Source of the DNA: Elusimicrobiota bacterium
GTDB taxonomy: Bacteria; Elusimicrobiota; Elusimicrobia; Elusimicrobiales; UBA9959
Reading direction: 5' to 3'
Length of the DNA stretch: 64,000 nt
Assembly (NCBI GenBank): GCA_019135865.1
Contig: JAGVVD010000058.1
Location: 1 to 64,000, forward strand
Below the pieces are notes generated by a model. The model ran no database searches, was not told the origin of the DNA, and worked only from the letters and a program-made list of their open reading frames with translations. The translations under genes and the position numbers were made by a program. Positions 63,801 to 64,000 of this stretch are shown one piece after another (the stretch's first letter is position 1; every line of letters starts with the position of its first letter).

Positions 63801-64000
63801 TGAAAGCCGCGTTGCCTCGCGTCAGCGGCGAAATGCAGTACTCGTCGCCCTCGCACTGGCCGCCTGGCGACTCGCCGTACGAGCGGATGGAATAGGAGGA
63901 ATTGGCCACGGCCCAGGCCGTGGTGGAGACGGAGAACATCCAGTTGCCCGCGCCGCCGGAGGTGGAGACCGGCACGTTCCAGTACGGGGCGGCCACGTAC
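24850..64000 (-). CDS. Giant secreted multi-repeat adhesin-like protein, over 13,000 aa, 5' end outside window
   Basis: One frame with no stop across 39 kb; it is still open at 64000, so the start and signal peptide are beyond the window. Visible order, N to C: about fifty Ig-like repeats (46050-64000), 27 canonical plus several degenerate LPGE-type repeats (31900-46050), eight repeats with calcium-loop motifs (26600-31900), a short block with two EF-hand/FG-GAP-like loops (DVNGDGVPDN, DLNRDGIPDQ; 26170-26400), a FnIII-like domain (25190-25490) and a C-terminal domain (24853-25170). That last domain has the NYPNPVD...VTITIYDLLGYVVREF...GGYIVRV...KVGVI pattern of FlgD-Ig and type IX sorting domains. 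No enzyme domain was seen. The likely role is a very long surface fibre or adhesin exported with help of the PorV-like barrel. Continuous coding with conserved repeat signatures argues it is a real gene and not decaying. Confidence 0.9.
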   Translation of the reverse strand, partial: YVAAPYWNVPVSTSGGAGNWMFSVSTTAWAVANSSYSIRSYGESPGGQCEGDEYCISPLTRGNAAFNVYSDTQPPYGLVSLPAAGNYNSLAEVRGTARDMNTLGGLSVNALRLRIRNAGTAECYNSGTWGSCGAASDISLAVPSGGNADGSCDGSSCGTVDWSTAAAAGWGLQTGYQYEFLLRPADLAGNLSVYPDIPALAIVFDTTPPLAVTTRPVAGYVYKDLAVLSGTAADPAPGAAPRNNVAGLSLNEFQLVAYDQDNKQWGGSTFDYFASSWVALPVSASWNYPGSVLNSRLSTGRYLMKSRALDQAGNQQSVFEVGRSSFVFYVDKSSPTAYIVKPAHDQRYLSTQLAGLDALNGTALDPQENYYGGESLQTGQYKLWYLQAGASVYFNGAEFHEANPEAWLDVTDGTSPWKKTLGAGVWVSDREYFIQARARDRARLGDGTLAGNTQDSFPYGGVSYRRFIVDDTPPSVFVGTPAAGGFMSSLSQVAGTANADLAGLKGAASAGLKVRIYYEDGADRYFWDWDSAFVLDSPDRNRTADYGATAGTVSWSVSSDLPVPADLDPANNPYYIAVEAQDVTGLVTVSTISVTVDKSPGVVVSTLPLNGDFYGGAGGAGVAARLMNAVSGTAADALVGSSSSSVNRVEITIKEGANYWNGLDGFTVEAQADAWLIASGTGAWTWPGSTGKVLPPWEHGKDYTVAARMYDNAGNAAYTADQVFTYDAAVSSAALLVPDPGGSPFIKSLAAISGTARGDDLKASQELKSVQLSIEDRGFADTDTNSYWKLPGQTWSVEPEIWLSTTSFTLTHNDGNPVDPETASWNFTGSTPTWQTGRYYRIRARAVDQAHNVSAILANSSFTFVFDGQGPSQEISYPYDASPADYSSPRLSTGATVATFSGTASDNGPAGLKEVLLRVWDETLGFYWRPGTDYSDYSASGSEAWFRPATSDGYQNWTATFTFVTSDHKYRLEARSEDNAGNYSSSWSTATFTSDREVPEGRITFPAGGSVISDLSNGGLGITGTAADTGALNPGVILSTGVRIAVRELGPPSYGRWWNGLGAGGGFTLVSPDPLEEMTFPGSSGGTPADASYAEITNSKLTSGTSYYATIRVLDSAQPANEQAYNLYGATFTFDGTAGRAYITEPQSGRYYSSLYSLSGWSSDNVGISTISLSVQQYLGLWYVPGSGFVSGTQEWFKAGGTPSAWSYDLGGQPWEPGGEYVVYSSATDMASNPQTVVSSASFRYDVHAPTAALISPADGGYMNGLQAASTGSARDYGSGVASVRVALSSSAAGAANTWWTGAGFTGASASAVYETAGTTTSYVYGAERSTWAWTRPGNAYMETGRTYLLRVLTRDNSLPSANWQESDYTFTYDAVKPTATLTVPSVNLSTNAAITLSGGSTDAGGVGVSTIAVSIQKLGTANCYDGTDFGTGGNCPNWLAAGGTPSAWSYAVNWEPGFRYAVTARAADLAGNVQDSFTSGTSSNTFTYDVSLATAAITGPVAARSRDLTTLTGTAEVTAPATIEKVQVRVLDLTDGAQFYWQPSGFNILLVNAETAWFNAAQTAPGDWTSWYVSSGIPFVSGRQYRFEARARTEQGSMQVLYSTTTSVFDNTAPETGLTYPAAGFVRISTLPHVTGTLQDKPDPAPPAVRGSVSQVYLRLRRLNDGYWWDGVNKLWNTPVASAPASGVYADSFTLTGEGLPPASQLRDGTSYYITSAGLDDADGGGNLETDFHVRSSTFVYDVSRPSTTLDGLVHGSTVSGLGSITGSMLDNPGYGDASRICAGVEKVQVSIQRAGDGQYYYAGGWNGYSESAWVTASTAAAGVCDGTWTLGAGLLPPWQHGESYWVVARSSDLAGNLQSVFSVGVDSRSVTFDLFKPTAALVSPPNGGQLNREQDQVSGTAQDSPAGVGTLEVALSSSAGAAGSWWDGASFSGAAPLYQSTASYVRGSPDTWTWERPPDAAMKNGHLYTLSVRTADRAQPANVRFQTSVFTYDEEAPLAAIQVPADGSYRNAQFAISGVSSDNLGVSTVAVSVSSSANNGGCYEPGSGFTAACPRFFPAGGTVGAWTVSVPFEDGKSYLILARAVDVSGGTQTVFDQGISSVSFIFDAAPPQAGLIKPRDGKRERDLALVSGTASDAAPGAPGLTQIRVAKLTGSLKYWDPVDGTGQFTRDPSESELVWATAAYTGGWADWHLSSGIPFVSGTQYRLESRTWDLAGNRTVDYSTATFYYDTDPPAVYISSPAHGSFANTFPHISGTMEDLPAGSLSSATAVLVRLMRHRDGYYWDGEAPWKSYISTLTAQTFISSWTVNTFLPVLQSGSSYYVTASAKDDAEDGGNRGAMDVYFASVIYDTHTPVSYITAPFNGFSYKSLSPLTGTMEDMPAAGPSAVNAGVGLVEIQVQRLTPPASYWTGTAWSDDSGAWLAASTPTASSWEIAGTSVPAWAHGVRYMVLARSRDRAGNQETAFTAGQSSSAFHYDVGFPTAALTLPLDGGTLNEQGSNAQLTGVAQDWPAGVASVEIALSSAAGAPGSWLDGGLFTGSVASYTYTTGPPTSWSWPRPAALENGKTYLLRVRTRDQALPYNERVQDFTFIYDTVAPLSGIISPAAGTAYLRELAPITGTASDPNLLYGATVQISISTGVAAPYETDCWNGSGWQACPYRLGVVRTGGAGGDWNWEFASPLPPSLRDTAVYKIRVWAVDSDGREQSPPASLVFTADTASPVSTTTFPSAGRSFSSLLFSSGTAADSGSGVDPQKVEFAIEREDDQKYWNPQTASFGGAPGAVVWSTAAFHVAGGSWTFTQLDTANPGFISNLWYRMKQRVTDKLGNAPVITHADIHSGGVRIRIDKTLPVSVTTAPALSGTTAYLNGQVWTFAGTAGDGTGAGLAEVKLRVSRLDKDGNREWYYWLDPPFDAGYPSAFETPPDLGAPLDQWYKTLSETQRAHFAEGYRYEVQAQAVDLAVNTAGQYTNYETAYTTASFVVDRTTPVIESVTFSTFSANYVYATALTSGTLHDPDTAGGGVTAGVEKIYFKIEDISGADHDPPAGYYWSGSTWTVDVSTLEASVHRTSWTVAQLQLPSTSYWSRWEDQPDGRRYRFTFWGRDRAGNSTMPGDRYADLIFDSSAPSSAILQPPGPDGAELDMVGVLSGTAVDYSTSAIRQVYISLQNRDNNNQGDCNSVVTRGKYWSGSGWDSPTPRWHPVTAYSDAGKTWEYDLPVTWDPDCYYVVRSSAADLSWNFQVDVSSRDFKYVASAAGTKIVTPAGPDIKYYSALSRISGTANPYTEKILMELRKRSGEYWHDPEGDRNGYFASGSTSVLVEAGLPVPENWNYIFSPAVSWVDGSSYTVSAVGYNGANRPEQGPPAVEFRIDKTAPDTFLVYPGASDFYSDIGTIHGTAGDLGQNPSGISKVRLRLQRQGTPDWKYYDNAASAWTDSSNWATNEGVWWGSSWTFVVNYPTAAWQNGVTYKLEVKALDNALDSDNPSFIGNEDLSPVEKIFTFDTGAATATLSVPVHGRVYSSLSFSSGAVADNNLPVDNVRLYIYDQAANKYWKGAEWGEQGVVESTTTAVYYSSWTFAALPPQFGTAASDAKKYVFWAQAQDRAGNYQTLFSTTALSSATVVFDHSGPAITEINVSPGDRLTTLASLHGEVVDPNYPDNAGVSTNTSVEVRISFDHQGDTYYYDDISFSSTPAGSVWRNPSVVNGYAPLGPSSGAWTYAKGLPEGWLSDRSYTITVRARDDASPSPNYGAELSVADVVIDTTPPVCVISTPAAGVTLIRDLSLIGGTASGDLAGLEKVEFAIKLSMPPPATSYFDGAGFLSASTVYFSVAGGEGAGSSVAWSSATSAALRSALVDGSSYTLYAYATDLAGNSQKTSGGAPSFTFRWYADTSDPVVSIADPYRVTHSTLPLIRGTAADATGSATGAGGVLDGLWVRVRQNDPSVLWWDPVQQLFRPENEVPAAQAWFAPDTQAGYTLWSTTQATRSFINGRQYSVHAKSSDTAGNFSVSYSSFVWDADRPVSVTTLPASGSYVNAASFNAEGLSGTAYDPAYADYLQHGVPACVDRMDIGIRRLSDGRWWSQSLYDFNIGPQAEPYFDPSINIVVTDSCTASAGWSYSGILASVLAQGASYYAIARASDTSGLLETDFLAGGATFTYDNVPPTGSVGVPVSGAHYSSLPSLSGSAADDILLSTVSLSVRLAGGNWYVPGSGFVSGTQNWFKAQGTPSAWTYDLGAQPWASGSEYIVYSSATDMASNAQAAVSSASFHYDIHAPTAALVGPPDGGYMSAGLALLSGTADDTPADIRTLQVALSSSAAGAGASWWDGAGFAAPFGEAVYRTTSSYTDNPAGTPDAWSWTRPGAAMESGKTYLLRLRARDRAVPGGSGSGNERTQDYSFTYDSAAPQTRVTVPSFDGEGFNDTTKPLTAISGTSYDASSGVAELRASLFMDEDASGSCDAGADRYWDWQAKTWGPATDCVELSTTSVYMSAPSGGEVNWSTSTLAWTSGKSYVFRIYGRDSVQASHGGANSEEGSAAVRRFKIDTEAPSSRVTSVSSGAFYRGMASIGGTASDASMFSAISSVELQIKDLGTDLQEGGAADTYWDGFAFDADPRWVPAAFTGYSSGTWTYDSSAVTWQSGRRYRLTARAVDVGDNHETGAPGPLFAVDRSSPAARLLQPANLSGGQSFPVITGTAGEGLGPADAGIVRSTHVQVAIQRLDDLRCWTGVTWQAAGCHPLWRNADFVGHSSGTWTYASVPSPADLTSGVNYLVLSRAMDNTLPPPGNTQSVFTAGISSSVFFVDNTSGTALVSFPAEGMQRSAVSLASGTVNDEFSGVAGVLLTISYETGGDTWYWDGAWSSPTVRSVLGPAGTPGALSSSWSYTGLSAAWESGNVYRFEACAMDQAGNTQETGCPAVDWLFDQAAPSAGVGEPASNGGFRSPVNPLDLVSGTAQDSPPHAFARVDEVQVRIKNVNDSLYWDGSDWTASADTWLSSAGWNSASADWSVSRPTCPAEGVNDWCTHKRYDINVRAYDKAAPSRNLSQATTRYFYYDSTLPSVEQLFEPDLAYEDASSFAGNIYGEAKDSEDGNRSGVAYVDVAVRNPATGGIGNWWDGAAFSVIDNDCAAGAAGGCWLAASTGTEVNYKVPWNFVSTPTWTSNQSYRVRARVRDNAGNYYVYTRDFVYDNSGVPSVALVSPVNNRSYNNSNNPLPGITGTASDLFQVLSASIAVRETASKLCWSVAGSTFSIPSVADECPANAWYTAASLTGGPPVYDWNWGGSLTLQDHYSYQAKARTMDQSGKTNQTAFVTFYYDVSRPTSSVTSPAQGSFVRTLVSLGGTAVDDPPNASGVSGVQAALRRYDDKWWDGSDWTAQHAGEPEETDWLATACVPGSCVLPWTKTAGLPSPAQLGAGAYALYSRAYDVAKNTQTVLADPSLFTWDVTGPALSLSTPTAAGTGVYSAMPLIGGTAQDANNVVRVEFRVKHPVQQYWTGGSDFAGGAETWHISSGSILTGGLLDWATTNVPAWTESNNLWTVNARALDAAGNYSAVYSTAGFYFDVTAPVSVTTNVAEGSTVPVYAVIAGTGTEKNGLALSAGDVFKIRVRDASDGSCFNGEGGWTAGCAGGGFLDVPAANLAVFPSSYTWYYSHPSFSGASPAWTSGHVYQVNLRARDSASPANYETAFGTRTFIYDSRTPESAVTIPGPAGTAWDGDRDYRSMTGSGNFTITGTAADATAGINDHDAGDCDPWGVRVNVCEVPSSADACDGGSAKWYNQADSSFTAVTEPVPPLCAADTAWNFLVTNRAQKFKDGYYYRTKVIAKDRIGNAEDQASKALTEFLVDNTPPVSAWNNRPVNGQEEDLYELGGGASDPEPSPDPGAGLNSSGVPDKGYIEISVRRDEGTEGPVPDDDDYWWNGSTWTAKGPTPQWFDLVELGSSTFVSGEWTYSGLKCADDDARRAFTCWVRGKKHWVQVRAGDRAGNLQSPAAAQDVRIQAAVSKFVILPEGTPPYNYVAGEAHPVRVEARDDLDGIAAGFTGQVRFMTETAGAPEMPGDGLPADDAAVFVNGIAPVVNGLNFRMAGGRDLKVCKLDAGVPNCAVFGAVNVTVTTAAVDRLLILNAEQTHRPGCVNQNDNCAATDGMGRQGSPSPKTAGTAYNVRVLAVDQFYNVDVSSEPLISLTSTDPRDDAEANYTGVTLSGGNQAYGINPRSKGAARTVSVAGAGVAGSWNTTHSMEVRAKTVAPPDRKLLVLLPGEVLDPDYASGKRPCPGDCPSQQTAGSTFTVVVYAADEYMNYFSPTDNIGVQPSVWLETSDPYDVHPSTVQLSGGTTDFFVNMYQASTQTVSARTLSSGYVNYTPLTPGATTVTVVPDTARKLQVLMPGEAARPGKGPYDSNPTTGGKEYLPDVLTAGVTVYAAVNCVDQYFNRVAGCNPTVDLEFSGAGTAENDDSGLFANKTLTGGSNSFAVRFLATGWQGGGSMGSSRTVTAADIGNTACGGAKCAQDVRRAAVKPAAASALQVIVRPGTDQTEAPGTAQGFTGGVNNGGAKQAGSGFQTRINAVDAFFNRLDYPDETDNRNVRIVTSDPYDTENDGSSWDSVPLNAATLDITVTPIQATTTLKIEAFDASGAEPGLSTGAAAGILVEPAGGSQLHIVMDDGSGLGELLEQGGASGVTGSPRAVTAGSRIPLKVYLTDVYYNLVPASTAAVRLESADAADYGVVSSTREIIAGAASWTDANGPIIFNARAQAKIKAYLVDPFSGAPLASPPAYSADQESSTFTVNAGSFAKLILRFSEQLHRPGQPDDPADPLGPNGFSCAFNLNRCGKDPGLGINAKTAGLPYQAEVIATDFYYNKVSTDAAVTMLPSGAPNITNETVETWPVQTLQAGATVYNFSFTVADGPRYITPRHQLDQITGYRSGNVTVGPEATPKKLVLLMPGECLAPGSATGKYGSPDGNGLADEDVDGCTTGKGDGVQPFTAGTPVRYKVKLTDAFYNRRSNNGGDDLALRIVSDDPYDSASDPRVGPLVVIPNGGATFDSTPGNDWTLVTATGPAPSGGWRLTATKESGSACPGCASSVTSKLPVDPGAPVKLQVLAPGELAAPGSADGKNMSYSPSVSTAGARFNFTVRLVDANWNLVPLNNVPVTLGVRGDPHAVFTGGPNLTIMGGTADKEVELRRAQTGGNYAVIEATATGYTSALYSPASRDIGVLHSTPTRLQVLMPGQAADPGSAPGKTGAVSVSTAGISFPVTVRATDDYWNICADTSATVNLSTAPGSDPYASGTGLAQPLTAGATVFQVTFYRGEGTSSAVRASTTGANALLSSLSDAAVVNSSSPAKLLVLLPPESADPGRPPYDRGSSGGRTAAAYSPTAGTPFAVRVYAVDEYWNRLTAVAADVRGRSADPNDNEAGFSIRPLFTGTTNFNAVLVTTGSWQVTVSTNSGAALSDGVSRAAAVTAGAVNRLVLLLPGETLSPGTSDYTAGYVPGGAPANLWGGKTSRQYSDLADWTAGVPETVRVYATDAWFNPVADVRDVTLSADDPNAAPVLQPLENGTTAFTLPLYTAVVSTGTRRSFTVSATGLANNTYRTPDFLLLPNVPTSLRLLAPGQQRAPGTAAGRSGPPDPQTAGIPFDVTVDVTDNWGNMVSSEPVARVYTPDDLYDAIGDAPASGRLTPLTDSGSGGTTVFQVVMRTERSTEDVLATTTTSRLFARMTGDSLALSYSSLTVDDDEDCLTGNCRLLMTMSPQVYTPGLGNSTVPGPRTAGVSFPVDIRAVDANYNLIETRGGPDNNPSVYFSVLEGAGLAPETDPGSISLNRGWGSANFTLKVATNTTRLYVSTMTPGSDIVPFTSAALTVGTSNYYRLQALLPGETYYPGGAGGKQGAPLTQTAGETFAVQVRAVDQYYNRISTNPTVELAFDDQFAEPVDPEILSGGYFSFGVTLRTSTETAPSPNRVIASQSNDYQIAFGTSSHIPVKSSTPVSLLMIVPGEVFQPGNVPGGGKTAAPPSAQVVGSSLTLTVRLVDPFFNRVPNPSPAPEVKILSDAGYSSLPSDLSLNTGETTFQNFYFRIANASPGWRIYASTTAGSNLSVSPSTSPYIVVSATTTDRLLLTVPGETYDPGNEAGGGKYGSPWNAVAGQISTVTVRAVDRFYNLKSTDTAVRIVTTDPYAVPPSPHNLQAGATTFYLVFRTATTDPDIAVGPWTVTASTAGAAFLLPSVSPLIDVDAGPAVKLLVLPPGLSYDPGSAAGYSGSASTQTAGVNFTVDVKITDVYFNRKQNAASTLQLVSNDPFDDLGTTTPYTSNGKYSFTTTVLHTRNYKDDGVPAGFENGWNITATGTGGYEAGVSTAIPVKGGAADRLVILAYGEQLEEGNVPNQGKRPGFTPAAVTAGAVSTVTVYATDSSYNWDTSTAALVQLSFNPAGAVYDDNYASAASTGVLNLVGGTTSFQIILRTAELGGGAKTSRVVALSTTNVLLSAETQSIPVSPAAMVKLQLLAPGETAVPGKPPYDYGETAGGRTGAPEEWTAGQRSTVTVRFTDAFWNLVPSHSAVVDLRSQDPKDDAVNPDPKSFMVDGSSETYWTFIQANTSPGWKLRAESGAVLKSTTPALVVNPAGHTRLQVLLPGEVADPGGATGKTAAPPSPWTAGIPYTVTVNAVDDYYNVVTGVSDIVQMDITHDVYGAPQTIVQPLQNGTTTFTFTLKVATAAGAGFGGRLRATNNTAPAVPVAYSEYFTVNSSDAVKLQVLLPGETPLPGSQLGKQGPVGPRTAGQPFPVTVRAVDPYFNLVASEQTEVYLETSDPYDLHPATVPLSAGATVFWPALVTESTVTVTAYSTTSYLVGDSSSVYNGAASPARLHIVLPGESLEQGKCASAGLCLPYTGRPGTAGTPDFSDPGVWPSTAGVSAQARVYLVDEYYNRVRTHPGTQVRLTTAAPAGSYGFYFDPGPVSVSAGLANMNFSLRAAVEGNVVRASESGSANGYAPSDSSTFTVVANNPTRMVVTLPTEVQVNGKNVGAPGRSGGVFIATATLSGCYTAKVYAVDDLYNLVTWTPETVLAAQTSDLNDIDPAGPFTLTGGSATINNICPVTARKPSNDPDPDGLVTDARLTVTRVSGAALAAGISSDFTVVPNQADRLQALAPGECTAPGTAGGRGACSPDPQNAAAYFAVQVRVTDVFWNLVSTIPAPVAMSVKATDPNAVLPSSQTVSEPSVNFVVKLTRAQPARIFAYNSESGTSHGALKDSYDAGGGDPLYLPDTETRDISISPGSADRIILIHHNRGEILNQGATSYALARERTGAGISTATAGSGFGVRVYVTDAYFNISPGAAVNDTIRVTAPNDTFAATPGFTAQIDAAGWADVSNIVLKLAATGQYLAASYEGTWPSFDPERKTDPPVNPAGVPPSTFTVVPNAPVGIQLLMPWETARPGTGAYPDGGKLVGSTSTLTAPSIFAGVPFTARTRVVDEHFNTIPEAAGNVYLATSDKFDVPPATSTFNPDGTREMTVTLRTRATDHVIFASNPDGTFGAAGAPNAANRTTQFFTESSAPVRLMVLLPGETEVEGKPAGMDENGQPSPGSPPGKRGSPLTFTIDSSTAVTVSVVDAYYNRVRNAGVNPVVRLETPRDPVGNAPELPSKEMSSGRVSFSPVSGDGLFPKRSMPDYVVVATCTDSSPLIVSSAASAEWNVHPGALHHLAFDEISASTGTTGPLPQWTHTAQAGDWFDVRVTAQDRYHNVVSTGVNLTEFSITLEAQPPDPANPNQEPEVLTGQSFTVADKGSQLLVSAFRLKQAGSGRWVRVKRTGVIDPATDVSTERTELPGYSLRPAVEITAGPASGVKVSLLPGGTNITGARRYTPDPDDVEVRAGNLINNPANLGRVKLQGLVVDSFDNPVRVAGATTYLEIVDVSPSGLTGALRLGASYQDVGVSTTVLTDADGLVGVSTSVWYFVNTVSTGTRARVWIGTSPPSGTEYETMTQNITPRFTTIGGDIKRVLFDSVPPLDSATAGIQAAYTVRRVDDFGNPVVVGLNTINLSIPAAEENVHSLSGFAKATTGNPVMPPYTYGFFLDPGNIQFRTTADIPDGCVLDDPVLCPTPSSDRVSFFYRDFMASTPLTDGRASTWTVTAGNPSGVPSIANAVHALKVNPAVTDRLRFDNAKMSFKAGEPIDPVYGLNNILRLELRDAYENPTPATMTVTVALASSRTASDFLDAHDFSLSPARASDDPPAFSASTDTLTIPLGQYYATFYYLDTRASFDYGASSTTMPVLIASVPAVPAWSRAEQSEEIVARDNSLGGRLGLYAPAEQLTAGVTSQAFLLSVEDKFGNFSPQPAGQDRLFDLQSDSTGTVLFASPLPDSVPGGNPAVAYAMIPGGQYKADVFVNDTLARTSTVTVTAAGFDAVSATYTVRPNQPARLDFITPVRRLVAGTTVEYTVTGNGGTPLDPSDDVRVEVPTPIMLSLRDAYGNITSTDVNTHCFFDSASSIRVGRDPARPLVIGPDWTQLDLVSNKQFDINANETEMIIYAWDTKAGTGTLNVSALVGDTGLFPLADNSQDVVITPARAAYFSIHHNFTSATPLKVTDDTRSLAASRSENGAAVTWGVNARDRFGNVARGDPSNGQYYTGKIVFSVNSTSASLVNRENSAHNTAGTTYYVFSPDSDPDPGVYPLLGVRADLMTAGLKINVTDYATAGLPDDDPAKIFGYTGDAGRPWPTAQWGAYPPAPGSDSDADVVVGGVVIQPTDMAPDPSTEKQNLLAGTIFSGMKELFQGSGVIDPPYPVLMWKLSARALPIGSGFNARLKEFKVLKTGDLPASDVKSLELYADSTGNGNFCPPEAAVLGNCTSPDVLVASATFADWAGTYWVLGDLDVNHPDESLIVEGSRDYYFAVRISTAADLEVERSLGLGLQAPNQHVIVSPVATPIAVAVNNFAMFTATSAVRRAPAQMYTLSGSTRVNIAAYVDGVQTPTVMQGQKYAGMLRVPVWTNEFEAVLDYITVNRISEGGSEGSDGDITAVRLFMDTNPKGCENHAGGNGTFESGNDTEVTDPNNPAVFSGGSVRLNIVDRVSCGAVDPSTRTYYVVFDYSNSAVLDKTHAAIINSGNIFPVPGTGKPPAFTLMQSSFVTVVPTFDTARITSRFNMATDAKVQGSTDVAVTQLTFQTNQGAAVVTGLKLDRWSHSSQGGVKNNKVSDVANVKVYHDINGNALLEPGTDQLVTPDGEIQRFPWSSLTSGLPIGATEYLEVADFQPFKGIAAEKPAEEPYLPPIAPGRLVLGDDQTNENLKEVVYYEGYDEGLGRFTGLTRGADGTAELDWSSGAVVSGQARVRLRGSAAEVARGLPGTELTIAEKKYIIAYDLDALAAAGSQVRLGFEMRSTDYFKVEWPDLFNPLNVGIEPNLTNGNIQTILEYPDQVYISPESVNASLELMQGTTGNTLVSFAMRAEKSDARWRRLIVRATGTAVGDGLVTDDCYGVSLYRDVNANYKLDAADLFVASAAFNTGGAFNLAKIEFGQSTATVQRVLAQPSRYLLAADMNDNAVPTDPVTNQPRTFGLILETQSFPMVADGNDDPVADSISETALSNKRPEPFLFVSNLHNIVPKPQTLTVAAFPIFTDADGVMYPAPRLTMEINTLNDDPLWPVSSTLGLPASGYAILDNEIVSYDSLLPGEPGALLNIVRGRLGSLPVVHSSGTVIGPEIRQGRKYRGAFLMHLSASDFEIQVDSIRLRRLALDPLNGSDGDVARIRIFRDMNGDGVLNLDSAGEPTADLQVSSGVFAGSLSELRFSEEGRDYALVKSLESPVTFFVTLDMDPTALFSHPAVENLNQITGIELDGQSPFSVVTGPSGVGHTVEVTTPVASPGFVIVPTTDTLSIAVANAALGSALQNSKNVPMLRLEFRTKSTDNTAVLEALRLDLRGTGVDSDIVSVKIWKDPGNDGVANDTGSVEGVYPNLLTAGNDFFNQRTTLVRLNEGLVISSVPTVLYVTADISEFGQVGKTLGLSIDSTDYFTVAVPDGKQAGGVFPAVSALTVITEAASVVTMGVNDIAGSAGSVVQGQTNVPVLRFNMKTDTSQSVWRKLMVEKTGYSVDVLKPSGRNRDVKFVRIYRDVNANDTLDLADTPISSPKTVTTVAISTDAAMPFDLVVASTQNFPASGEIIVAGLELMRYASISTSAASLRIVERSMVLGVSSSPLLAVSSGVTVEKVDFFDQVDDNNRVRLVQLSIPQLLSPSQQTYFLTYDIGDAAVVGNGVGAKIPAANAIVIDAPPDSVSGMVNVGVSQFPQLPNGTTSQALPFETGKVLVGGTILKISGLTMAPETVEPGARAVTFLRLDLRTDQGSVDLGALRLTQTGDARCESAEACDLVSISLFLDSDANQIYSAGDEKIGVSSHVFLAGAGSGFENGVATVSITSGGLPRLRVGTSGRTIFVLGNVGASTTTIGDYVGVSLAAYEDLKAPGGLESLSAVPDPLLQPPVYSAEVLITPLVVPPVSVSTGMAPVIITLAGPGIPEAAVGYPAYALVDAACNNGKDPAFVRNNMCKDSQGNYLPDQTRWICPDGTPWPAACAGDPPLLDVNGDGVPDNFSAGSDPRLNKVSLTGDSVPTVDLVGSKVMEIDLNRDGIPDQVFITAGGDRQMMLGTDLLDPAQLVPASDRGFVPSAWTGSGQTLKAMLPTINAVEGYYEVAAGRFYDEPASLSGSWRSAGVQAAAFKGMRAAAFAPLAAGDPVTAAVITGLALPVPNITRLAAEVTPTDTQIQVADSSQLQLPGLIYVGSEIMRLSRKQGEPNTLLVTPSESDNGRGLRGSAPIAHMGSALSGEPVSDGAAIFSARFVSISGSTLTASAVRPMFVFRYDPNAPTVPGEPRPQVASGAAAQTTYEVKWDPSEQRVSGVAGYEIQERGGPADDLQANVVWRPLGFVPGIAPSYFVGSPAFAGEAPRPRDQFFFYRARAMSNAGVFSSWSVLNTPVATGAAGEILSNVRNYPNPVDTRKSGPEGKTAITYMLESNAEVTITIYDLLGYVVREFSFSAGGEGGKPGFNSVLWDGKNALGGFVSKGGYIVRVKASSSRGNKTILRKVGVIH
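26600..31900 (-). repeat. Repeat family C: eight calcium-loop repeats
   Basis: Each unit of roughly 150-220 aa contains WRKLxxxxxG, DI/Vxx, then an acidic loop such as YRDVNANYKLDAAD, FRDMNGDGVLNLD, YHDINGNALLEPGTD, YRDVNANDTLDLAD or FLDSDANQIYSAGDE, followed by a YFLTYDI-like strand. The DxNxNxxxxxxD loops are typical calcium ligands, as in dockerin or thrombospondin-3 repeats. Inserted between them are a few copies of a different module, e.g. LDNEIVSYDS then IVRGRLGSLPVVHSSGT. Confidence 0.8.
31900..46050 (-). repeat. Repeat family B: LPGE-type repeats of about 115 aa
   Basis: Twenty-seven copies carry a motif close to LQVLLPGExxxPG, then TAGxxFxVxVxAxDxYxN, then a strand ending AGxTxFxVxL and a Ser/Thr-rich strand. 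Toward the C-terminal side (31900-35000) copies decay to forms keeping only the TAGxxxxxxVxxxDxxGNxV part. The TAG...V.A.D..fN pattern resembles invasin/filamin-like Ig folds that stack into stiff rods. Confidence 0.82.
46050..64000 (-). repeat. Repeat family A: about fifty Ig-like repeats of about 115 aa
   Basis: Each unit runs roughly: YD...P, LxxPxxGxxxxxL, SGTAxD, GVxxVxVxL, YWDGxxF, a WxW/WxY strand, GxxYxxxxRAxDxAGN, FxYD. Examples are the SGTA-D starts and DRAGNxQ/DLAGNxQ ends repeated throughout. These are bacterial Ig-like beta-sandwiches with an added Trp-rich strand. Sequence identity between units is low except for recent duplications (see findings). The family continues beyond the window. 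Confidence 0.85.

Noticed and set aside
24850-64000. A CRISPR array or DNA satellite within the giant gene
   Set aside because: Repeats are at protein level, about 345 nt long, divergent in DNA and in frame. There are no short identical repeats with unique spacers.
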